The notes below the pieces were generated by a model, which saw only the letters and a program-made list of their open reading frames with translations, ran no database searches and was not told the origin of the DNA. From Zizania palustris (Eukaryota > Streptophyta > Magnoliopsida > Poales > Poaceae), in NCBI GenBank assembly GCA_019279435.1, contig JAAALK010000079.1, positions 100,775,332-100,839,331 on the forward strand: a DNA stretch of 64,000 nucleotides. The letters run 5' to 3'. Of this stretch, positions 10,921 through 20,515 are shown in pieces; position 1 is the first letter of the stretch, and every line of letters starts with the position of its first letter. The translations under genes were made by a program, and so were the position numbers.

Positions 10921-12107
10921 ATGATCCCCGTGATTTCTATCCCCTTAGGATGCTATTAGTTATGGAGTTTTGGTTTAGTATGTTAGCATGGTGGGTTTTG
11001 GGTGCATGCGAGGGCATTGGTTAGTCGTACCCGGGCACTATAAGGACCGATCTGAGGAATCCATCACAAAACATTTCCATACCAACCACAAGTCTAGTGG
11101 GTATGTCCTAACTACAGGTATGGAACATTCCAACTCGGTGCACTATGTGGAGAGGGGCAAGTAGCACCTGTGTGTGACTTGTACCATGAGGCACAAAAGG
11201 GGGCGCGACGTTGGTCAAGTGTGCTAGCGCACCAGCAAAACCTATAGTGTGTGTCATTGGGTTGGAGCATTTCATGTTAAAGGTTTTGGCATGAGTTCAT
11301 GTAACTTGGGTCATCTAAACACACTGCGGTGTGAAGGATTTAGTGCCTTGTGGGTACAGTGGTACACTTTTGATCGGAGTCTAAATCTTTTCGAAAAGTC
11401 AAGCCCATGGTCCAGGGCGGGTTACGTGACATCCCACAGTTAGTTTATACTTGTGAAGTGTTGCATGATGATATGGCATATAAGGACTGTTGAGAGAGGA
11501 GTGCCACCAGTACTCCTCGAGTTAGAAGGTGTTGCATTATTCATGATTTATTATTCTGAATAAATTAAACATAACTACATTAAATGTCACAACATAAAAA
11601 TGTACTTTTCCGCACATTGAACCATTATCCCCCTTGGTTATTATCCTACATTATTATTGCATTGTCGGTGGCTTGTTGAGTACTTTTGTACTCATACCCG
11701 TTAAAAACCCCTTCAGAGGCTTCGTATTGTGATGAGAATGGTCTAGAGTAGCGACCTAGTCAAGGACGCGAGACTGGCGGAGATGTTCATCTAGAAGTTC
11801 TTTTATTAGTTTTTTTATTTCTATACTTGTGTAATAATGTGGTCTGCGAATCACGAATGATTGATGTACGTACGTAGTCGTGTGATGAACATCTTGTTAT
11901 TATTGATTTTCCTTGGAATTTCAATAAAGTACCGAATTTATTAATTCTGCGCGTTACAGTGTCGAAGTGGTCAGTGTATGGCTTGTGGTAAACCCTAACT
12001 CGACCCCTAGGTGTCCAACTAGCACATTCTCTAAACAGTGCGTCAATTCGCTCCTCTTTGTCATCTACGCCTCACGCCTGTGCGCGTCTATCGTGTGGGG
12101 GACCGAC
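10921..12107 (+). repeat. Captured flank Y1' inside Sirevirus A
   Basis: 1187 bp, a same-length copy of 862-2048 lying between the truncated tail of Sirevirus A and its 3' LTR. Scattered substitutions (for example near 11050, 11100 and 11210) show the copy is not recent. It ends in CCGAC, as the true left flank does. Confidence 0.8.
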
Positions 12108-14165
12108 TGAGGAGCCATGCTGAAGAGTGTGGGCCTCATGGCTCCAGATGTGATGAGTCATTGTTAATGGTAGTCAAAGAGGACTGGAAAAAGAGAGAAG
12201 ATCTGCTGCCTCTGGGCCGCGTGTGACTCAGGTACACGGGCAATGAGCGAGTATTGGGTAGAGGGGCCGCGAAGTTGGGCTAGCCTAATCTGGGTACATG
12301 GGCTAGGAGCAACAGAGGATCCACTGGGCTGTAGATCAGGATTGACTCAGGTACACGGGCGGTGAGTGATTGCCGGGCTGAGAGAGCTGTGGAATCGGGC
12401 CGGCCCAATCCGGGTACCTGGTGCAAAGGTGGTGGATGCTTTGTCAGTTTCGGCACAAAACTGACGACCGCTGATCTCTCATCGGACTGTCCTAAAGAGA
12501 AGCCGTAGTCGCTACGAAAGCTTACCTTCCGGATAAGTTATCTGTAAATAGGAGTTTTCTATTTTGTCCTTAGGCCCATAGTCAGTCAGTCGAGTCTGTA
12601 AAAATATCCTAAGGGCAGTTTGGTCTTTTCCTTTTATTTTAGCGTTTGTAAGAAACCCTAAGGGGCTGGTGGAATATTCCTAGCTATTGGGCTGCCTATA
12701 AATAGGGCCCCAATCCCTAGGGTTAGGTTACCCTTTTACTGAAATCACTTTTCTAATCAATCATTTGGGGTCATCTCTCCTATTCCTGTTCATGCGTGCC
12801 ACCAGCAGTATGAGATTCGTGTTCGTGTACATTGCTGTCTCCGCGAGATTCATCTGTTTCTTTTGATTTCATGAGTTTTTTATTCTCACTGACGTTGTCT
12901 CTCGTGAACTCGATTTAATCTACTGCATCGTTTTGCGTGCCTACATGGTTTTATTTTTGAGCGAATAGTCTTCTCTGGTTACTTCTGTTCTTCAACTGAG
13001 TACTAGTCCTTCTTGCGTGCTCCTGTAGCAGCAAGTAATACCTATCTCCTGTAGCTACAGTATGCTAGTTTTCTAGACTTTGCTTTTTCTTGACAAGGCT
13101 TTTTGATCGAGAAGATATTGTCTAGCATGTTTCTTGGAGTTTCTGGCGGAGGTCCATACTGTGTTCCAAGTCCTTCTGTTTCTGTGAAGTATGCTTCGAT
13201 CAGACTTCGATCTGAACTTGAGTTGTGGACCCTGTTTCGAAGTATGCACTGGTTGAAAGTTTTATTCTGACATACTTCGACTGTTCTTTCGAAGCTACTT
13301 CGACAGGTTTCGAAGTTAGCTTCGAAGCGTGTCTCTCTAGTTGACTTCGCTCGGAGTGTGTTACTGAAGTTTCTGACTGTTTTCATTTCGGCTGTTGTGG
13401 GTCTCAGCTTGTGCTTTCAGAGGCTGTGTTTCGAAGTCTGTTTCTAGGCTTCGGTTTCTTGTGTGAGAGCTTTAGAGGGCTCCGATTCGGAGTTGGTCTG
13501 TATTTCGAAGGTCACTACTCCGGTAGTCATACCTCGAGCAATTTACCTTCGAAGGTTGTGTCACAGGCTTCGATTGTTCTCTGCTTTGCTTCGAAGTTGA
13601 TTTTTCATATGTTAAGCTTCGTAGCTTCGAAGTGTGCCTTTCGGAGTAGGATTCGGTAGTTTCATACTTCGCACAAGACACTTCGCTCTGAAGCATGCTT
13701 CGTATTCTGTCACACTCAAACTAGCCTAGACTCCACAAACCTTCAGAAATTCCACGACATACTTCGTTAGCCTTTGACAAAGGACTACGAAGCAGGCTTC
13801 AACACTACAGGCTTCGACACTGCAGGCTTCGTCAAGTACCACATTGGAGACAAATTTTGAACAGTAACTTCTCATCTCGTTTTACGTGCACTTAGATCAA
13901 TTGATGCGATGATTTGTTTCTGTGGTGCTTGATCTGCCCATGTTTTAAATGCTTTGTTGTTCTGCCTATTAGCACTGTATTGGTGTTTCTTTGTCTAGGA
14001 CACCGGTCGTTTCTAGGCTAGATACTTTTAGGCTTTGGCGGTCTGTTTATGTTTTTGCTGCTTAGTCTTTTGAGGTGCTTTCGGTATTGGGAGCAGGCCA
14101 TAAATTCGAATGAATTTTTTAGGCGCCCATTCACCCCCCCTCTGGTCGCTACTTTCAGTCCTACA
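12108..14165 (+). repeat. 3' LTR of Sirevirus A
   Basis: 2058 bp, homologous over its length to 2049-4111 with scattered substitutions and small indels. It contains the same TATA box (12697-12704), U3 doublet and TTCGAAG array, and is followed by the target-site duplication CCGAC. Confidence 0.9.
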
Positions 14166-14390
14166 CCGACACACGGTGGTATCTCAGGGTGTCAGTCGTG
14201 TGGCTCCTCCTCTCGTGCGGGCTCGTGATACGGGATGTGCTCGTACCTATGTGGGTGCACAGGAGCAGGAGTTGCGGGCAGCGTGGGAAAAGGTAGCATA
14301 GACTCGGGTGGCAGTGCATAGAAGGTGGCAGGGATGGTCTGACCGGCCATAGGGCCATTCTGACTGAGTGTATAGGTCGCGAATTGATGG
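14166..14390 (+). repeat. Repeat Y, right part (Y2)
   Basis: Right flank of Sirevirus A. A short Arg-rich frame with RARDTGCARTYVGAREQEL resembles the N-terminus of a Ty3 Gag, preceded by a TGGTATCTCAGG sequence similar to a Met-tRNA primer site. It abuts the truncated left LTR of Sirevirus C across a 9-bp shared stretch (AATTGATGG, 14382-14390). Confidence 0.55.
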
Positions 14391-15118
14391 CCTATTTAGA
14401 TCACCCAACGCACCTCTAAATGATTACAGAAGCACAACGGATGATCACAGTACAAATCAAAACCAATAATCAATGCAATTTGAACTTTTCTTCTAGATCG
14501 GAGTATCAATTGTCGATATGTACAAGTCAGTAAATGGTTTCTGATTGATTATGTAGATCGGTAACTCAGTCTCCGACAGAAGGCAATCAGTATCTGAATT
14601 ACTGATAGGGTTCAGATAATTTCATAGAACAGATAAAATCCAAATTTCAGAATAAGATTGTTTAAAAATCTGTCCAGATCTAATTGTTTGCATATATGCC
14701 AACTAAAAAAACACAAGAATTGATTTGAGCATGACAAAGCTGAAGTAAGAAATGAACTTTCAGTGATCTAGTACTCGATACAAGTAACTTCAGTTGAAAG
14801 TGATATCTCTGCAACATATAACTTCCTTGGGACGACAAACTAATTCAGAAAAGAGCAATTAAGCAATATGAGACCTGAAACCAACAAGACCACAACAAAC
14901 TAAATACATCTTCATCATAAACACAATAGCCTGATTGATTCTAGAACATGTTCAGTAGATCCATGGCTAAAACAGTCATCAACCAAGAGCTGGTAAACAT
15001 AGAGCTAAGGCAGAAACTTGTAATGTATAAATGAAAATGCAATTGTATCTGGCTACCTACAGTGAAGTTCTGAAAATATTCACTCAAAGATGGCAACAAC
15101 TAAATTCCATTGGTCAGG
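14382..15118 (-). repeat. Left LTR of Sirevirus C, first part (3' LTR)
   Basis: Homologous to 54897-55518 of the right LTR. It is interrupted at 15118 by Tat element E with duplication TCAGG and continues from 26565. Its last 164 bp (14955-15118) are duplicated inside E at 25912-26075. Confidence 0.8.
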
Positions 15119-15613
15119 TGTTGGCGTAAAAGATTACGCTAACAAGTTTCTGAAGATTAGAAACTAACAAACGAAGTGTTTGCGAAAGAAACTATTCTAA
15201 GCCTCCGAAAGGATAATAACTTAGGATAGTTCGAATGTGTGTATTGAATAACTTGTATTCGGTCCTCATTACAGGGTAAAATGGGGGGTATTTATAGGCC
15301 CAAACATTAAGGAAAAGACCTTTTTACCCCTCTATTACAACCGACATAGTGGAAACTATTCGGTACCCTTAATAGGGCTAAAATGGTAAAAGACTAATCT
15401 AGTTTGAAAGAAGATAAGTATTCCATCTTAGCTGGCAAAGAAGTCCCTGGAAGAGTCTAAGTTCGAAGATGTACTCCGAACTAGAGCCCGTCATCATACT
15501 TCGAACTTGACCGGATGCATCTCCGAAATTATATATCAGACATCTTCATCTTAATCATCAGTCTTTATCTTGTTGCTACGATAATCTTGAAGATTGAATA
15601 TTTTCCCCCAACA
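15119..15613 (-). repeat. 3' LTR of Tat element E
   Basis: 495 bp, the same length as both LTRs of element F. It retains the TATA box complement TATTTATA at 15299-15306. The short G-rich polypurine candidate lies just inside at 15614-15626. Confidence 0.9.
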
Positions 15614-16053
15614 GTAGCCCCTCGAATACGCTTCTCCGTTAAATCTGTGATGTTAGGGAAGCAGTATACGCAAGGAAACATATTCATGTATAAAGATTAA
15701 CAGATTTAAACCATCTCCGAACTACGTGGAGATGTAAACTTTGAATCAGTTTTTAATAAAATTACTTTCGATGTAACTTAGAACTAACTCGAAAAGTCTA
15801 AAAGTCTTTTTAGACTTAGAAGAAATAGTCGTTAGCTTCTTTCTTCTAACGGAAGTTACGGAATGCTTTAATTTCGGAGCAAAGTAACGGTTGGGAATGT
15901 GAAACGACACAGGCAAACGGTAAAAAATCAGGGTCTGGGCTATAAATAGAGGGCCCAAACCCTTCTTGAGTACCTTTTCACTGCTTTCGTGCAAACAAGC
16001 CATCACCCGAGCCCTAGCCGCCATTTTTTCTCTGAAACAATCCACAAAATCCA
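15614..16053 (+). promoter_or_regulatory. Promoter region of the antisense gene in E
   Basis: Noncoding for the minus strand. A plus-strand TATAAATA at 15941-15948, followed by GAGGGCCCAAACCC, lies 105 bp before the ATG at 16054. The same arrangement is kept in element F (TATA 38880-38887, ATG 38992). Conservation of TATA, spacing and ATG in two elements supports an independent promoter facing against the retroelement's own transcription. Confidence 0.65.
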
Positions 16054-17713
16054 ATGGCGAAAACTAGTTTTAAGGGCCCTAGAGCGACTTCAGCCTTGGC
16101 CCGGCAGCAAGTGGCTGTGGCGGCAGTGGCTGCATCATCGGCGACGGCAACTCCAAATCCTTCAGTGGCGGCAATGGCACCGGTGGGAGGAAATCCCCAA
16201 AATGTCGGTCCTCAAGACCTCTTTCCGGCGTCGATGAAGTATACAGACCAGTCTTATCAACTAGGGCCATCAACCTGCAGAAGGGAATCGCTTGCGGCTG
16301 CAATAGAAGGCAAGATTAGTTTGGGGGTTATGATTCGCAAACCTGGGAAGGAAATCATTCCGTCACCAAGGCCCGGAGAAGTGGTCGTCTTCGAAGCCTT
16401 CTTCGAAGCTGGTTTGGGTCTTCCGGCGGTAGACTTCTTGGCGGAAGTTTTAGACTTGTTCCACGTCACTCTCCCCCAACTTTCTCCGAATGCGGTAGCA
16501 CGTCTTGCCATCTTCGAATGGGCATTGCGAGCCGAAGGTTGTGAAGGGAGGGCGGAGATCTTCACAACACTACATAGAGCTTCGTGCCAACCAAAGACCT
16601 TCGTAGGCCCCGGAGGTGAAAAGCTGGTGGTGGCCTTCGGAAGCATCAATTTCAGACTTCGGGATGAGTATGCTCTCTGATTTCCTGCTAAGGCCATCAA
16701 TGCCAGATGGTACACCGATTGGATCTTGAAGTGGTTTTACGCCGAAGTTGGGGCGAGCAACCATCTAGCCGGACCTTTACAAGACATCAACTTCCGAAAG
16801 GAAGCCCTTGTGCATCCAGATCCGAGTCAGCTCGAAGCTCGCCTTAGCTTGCTTCAAAAGATCAGTCATCGGTTGAGCATGCGAGACTTAGCCGAAGAAT
16901 TCCTCGGGCTTCAAATCGCTCCCTTGATGGCCAACTGGCCAATCACTTTCGAAGAGGATTCGGAAGGCGGTCTTCGGAAAATCTCTTCAACTTCGAGTCC
17001 TGCAGGTAACTTCGAAAACAACATACTCTATGTATATTTATTCGAAGAGTTAACAAACTTAACTTTCTTTTCAGCTTCTTCAGCCCCTATAACTTCGGAG
17101 CAAATCGTACGAGCTTCGGAGAAGATTTTAGGCGTTCCAACTCCGACCGAGAAAGAATGGAGAATCAAATTGGTTGGTAGTTGGGAATGATCCAACCGAG
17201 TATGGGGGCTGCTCGAAGTTATTCCGCCCCCTCTGATGGATTGGGTGCCTTCAGAGAAAGGGCCCAAGAAGAGGAAAGCCGAAGCTGGAACTTCAAGCTC
17301 TGCCAAGACTCCAGTCAAGAAGGTGGCTCGAAAACCAAAAAATTCTGCGCCTTCGAGCCCAAGAGCTTCAATCTCCGATTCTCAGGAGGATGAAGGCAGG
17401 TTGCTCGTGAGGCTGATTGACGAGGATGCAGCCCAAGGAATTGCACAAATTGAAGAACCTGCGAACGTGCCGGAGTCTCAAGAGAATCTTGAGCAAGTGA
17501 GGACTCCGGCTGTTCAAGAGGATTTACCTCAGGACGGAGCTCCTGTGGATGAGAGTGGAGTCGAAGTCATTGTAGCTTCGATTCCGGATGAAGCAACAAC
17601 GTCTGTTCAGGAAAATGTTCCGACAGTTGAAGATTTGACGCTTGATTCTGACGAAGATCTCGCCTTCGATCCGCCAAGCAGTCCAATGCTCATCCGCCGC
17701 CAAAATGTTGAAG
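16054..17713 (+). pseudogene. Antisense ORF of E, exons 1-2 (Transposase_28-like domain)
   Basis: Exon 1 is 16054-17005 and exon 2 is 17075-17713, with a GT...AG intron of 69 bp. Exon 1 opens MAKTSFKGP, then an Ala-rich stretch, then a conserved globular region (VVVFEAFFEAGLGLP, LDLFHVTLPQLSPNAVARLAIFEWALR). This matches what is known as the plant putative gypsy-type transposon domain (PF04195) by recall of the family. Exon 2 turns basic (GPKKRK, a possible nuclear signal) and then acidic and Ser/Pro-rich. Stops at 16678 and 17188 break the reading frame; F is open at both positions. The protein's function is unknown. It is encoded opposite to gag-pol, between integrase and 3' LTR. Confidence 0.75.
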
Positions 17714-17790
17714 GTAAACTTCGAATAATTCTTTTATCCTCTCTTTTTTAATGCGAAATTATACAATGTATAATTCCTTTGTTTTTATAG

Positions 17791-19695
17791 AGTCCACTTC
17801 TATGGAAGAGGTCCGTCCTGAAGATACAATTCCTGGACCTTCGACGACTTCAGAGCCAACTCCAGGAGCCACTCAGATGGGGCCTGGAAAAGGCAAAGGG
17901 AAGATGGACCCCCTCCTTGCTCCGAGCTCAGGATCAACTCCGTCTGAGTCAACAGACAAGAGCCAATCTACTGAAGGGGGTCAGTCTCCCGGGGCTCCTA
18001 AGACCACAGCTCAACACTCCGGGCCTTCGCCAAACGAAGATGACAAACAAGCCTTAAGCTTGCTCCCCCTTCTAGCTCCTTTCTTAGAGCGAAGAACTGG
18101 GCTTCGGACTTTGCTCGAGCCTTTGGATCGAGCTAGTCGCGAAGTTGGGGAGACAGACTTGGTGGCCATCTTGAGTGAGGCGGAGAGCTCGGAGCTTAAT
18201 GCTGCCATGGAACGCGCAGCATAGAAGGTACGAAGTATCTGCAAAATAGAATCAAATTTATATACAAATAATTTCTCACCTTGACTTTTTCTTTTCACAG
18301 CAAACAGTCTTGGCTCGAGCTGCGAATATCTCCAACGAACGTGGGAACATTCACCTTCGAGAGGAGAATGCAACTCTTCAACGAAATCTGACTATCTCCG
18401 AAGGTCGAGTGGCCCACATGGACAACATGGTTTCAACGGAGAGCAGGGCCAGACAAGGCTTGGAGGCTGCGAACAAGGAGCTTGAAGTAGAAAAAATTGT
18501 GCTTCGAGCAAAAATTGAAAAGATGCGGGCGGAGCACGCTGCTGCGGGGGCCGAGCTTGTTAGGCTCCGAGAAGAAGCTAGCCAGCTACTGAATCAAAAG
18601 AATTCTTTGGCTACGGAGGCTGCTAGACTCTCTGGAGTAATAGAAGAGCTAACTTCGACGAAGGATGCGTTAATTGAAGATAAGCTGAAGTCTGAGAAGG
18701 TAGCTGCGGAGGTCATGGAGCAATTGCTAGGCGTTCTGGAGTACTTCGGTACTACTAGGATGCTTCCTTCGGATGACAACATCTCCCTACTGCGCCGGTT
18801 GAAAAGGATTCAAGGAGTAGCGAAACAAATGAAGACAATAGGCATTCGTTACGGAGAAATCTCCGGACAAGTGGCTGTCGTTGGTCTACTTCGTTACTAC
18901 GAAGATTTGGGCCGATCAATAACTCCGAGCGCAGGAGAGGGTCCCATTACCTTCGACGACGACCAGCTTCTCACGCCCTCCGAAGGTGTGGCCGCTGCTT
19001 GGCAAGCCTTTCAAACTTCATGGAGAGTCGAAGGTCGTTCTGCGATCAAGGCCTGGATTGACGAAGGACAACGCCAGAAGTAGGCTCGGTCCCAAGCTTC
19101 GAGCAGTCAGCCTCCTCCAAACCCGCAGGTTTAAAATTACCTTAGGATCTTCAACTATGTAAAGCACTACGCTTTTGTACATTTATGAATGAAGATTTGT
19201 TTATCATGTTTTTAGGCTTTGCCTCATATGGAAGATGTCGAAGTGTTAGATGTTAACGATGAACTTTGCTTATTATGGACTACCTTCGAAATCTTAAAAC
19301 TTCACAAGCGCCCTTGATTTCTTGTTCCTCAAGATAGTTCCGGAATAATTACGTCCGAAATAAGCAAAGATATATTATCTTGCATTAAAGAGGAAGAAAA
19401 AGAAGTTAACTTGGAAACTTCATCTTCTGAAGACATTATATGGTCCGAAGACGAAGATGAAGCTCAAGGTAAAAAGCCTGAAGAACTTGGAAGGTGGGAA
19501 AGGAGCCTCGAACGACTTCGAACTTGGGCCGAGCTTCAGCAAGAACAAAAAGACTTTAGAGCTTCGAAGGGAGGTAGGAGAGTTAAACGCAAAGTTGTTA
19601 AGACTCCCAGCACTGGAACTAGTCGTTCCAACCCTAGCTCTAGAGATCGAAGAGGTCTCCGATTCCTTCTTGGTATAGATACCAATTTTTCATGA
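17791..19695 (+). pseudogene. Antisense ORF of E, exons 3-5 (coiled coil)
   Basis: Exon 3 is 17791-18227, exon 4 is 18301-19128 and exon 5 is 19216-19695, each bounded by GT and AG and in compatible frame. Exon 3 is Pro/Ser/Thr-rich. Exon 4 encodes a long Glu/Ala/Leu/Arg-rich coiled coil (about 18310-18730) and a conserved tail with GRSITPSAGEGPITFDDDQ. Exon 5 is acidic, then has the basic end RRVKRKVVKTP. Stops at 18222, 19081 and 19315 kill the copy. An AATAAA at 19717-19722 follows the final stop and could serve as poly(A) signal. The coiled coil suggests self-association; that is inference. Confidence 0.7.
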
Positions 19696-20515
19696 TGTAA
19701 TCATATTTGTTCGAATAATAAATATCGATTTAAAATTGTCTCCCTATTTATTAGCCCCTCTTTGGGCGTAAGCAACTTCGAATTGTATTCAAAGATGGTT
19801 AGGCACAAAGAAAACTTAGTACAATTTTTGTGGTTCGGAGCCCCTCAGTAATTTAAAGATTGAATAAAATCTTATAAAATGTCTTCAACTATTTGTAGTC
19901 TGATGGTTGGCAACTTAGTACCTTATGTATTTTGAAATAAATCACTTGAGATAACTTTTCGGACACTTTAGTGTCTTAGATAATTTGTCACTTTGGACTT
20001 TCTTAACAGACATTCGAAGCTCATGGCTCAAACTCTATTTTGTTTTGGCCTCCTTCGGCTCTTTTTTGCGAATTCTGTCAAACCAGTGGTTTGGAGTTCG
20101 CAGTGGTCTCTTTGGACTCTTTTTACGGATACCTACAAGCCGATGGCTTGGGCTCCGCATCATTTGGTATCTTTGGACTCTTTTTACGGATACCTAAAAG
20201 CCGATGGCTTGGGCTCCGCATCATTTGTTCTCTTCGGACTCTTTTTAGGGATGTCTTCCAGCCAGTGGCTTGGACTCCACATTCTGTGGTTTTCGGGCTC
20301 TTTTTCGGATGTCTTCAAGCCGGTGGCTTGGACTCCGGATTATGTCAGCCCACCACCTCGGAAAATATGATTCAAATTAATGACACTTCCCTCTCGGTCA
20401 ACTCCGCGGTTCCAGTGCGTCCACTCGGAAGCTAGAAGTTTATGAGGGGTAGGCATTATCTGAACCATATGCTTTATTGATTCGAAAAGTGATTACACAT
20501 GATTACAAGGAGCCC
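19696..20515. other. Noncoding gap between antisense ORF and integrase of E
   Basis: It holds the 3' end of the antisense transcript (poly(A) signal 19717-19722), an AT-rich stretch, and a tandem repeat at 20104-20344. No reading frame here is coding: the overlapping plus-strand frames are products of the repeat. Confidence 0.7.
20104..20344. repeat. Tandem repeat, four units of about 61 bp, in E
   Basis: Units start at 20104, 20165, 20226 and 20287. Each contains a GGACTCTTTTTACGGAT-like start and a GGCTTGGGCTCCGCAT-like end. A more degenerate copy precedes them at about 20046. Element F has only three units at the same place. The region downstream of integrase is known in Tat/Ogre elements to gain and lose tandem repeats. 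Confidence 0.85.

Larger units (their letters stand above)
2049..14165 (+). mobile_element. Sirevirus A (Ty1/copia), chimeric internal region
   Basis: Two LTRs of about 2.06 kb (2049-4111 and 12108-14165) start TGAGGAGCC, end CCTACA, and are flanked by the same 5-bp duplication CCGAC (2044-2048, 14166-14170). The interior carries gag, protease, integrase, RT and RNase H in copia order (4378-10274). The normal primer site and leader are missing: 4112-4336 is instead a copy of the DNA right of the 3' LTR. The 3' end including the polypurine tract is missing: 10921-12107 is a copy of the DNA left of the 5' LTR. A related element B in this window shows the normal arrangement. All ORFs carry stops or frameshifts, so the element is dead. 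Confidence 0.85.

Noticed and set aside
19985..20435. Three overlapping plus-strand frames of 70-131 residues
   Set aside because: Open only because of the 61-bp tandem repeat; repetitive Leu/Phe/Trp peptides with no conserved domain.
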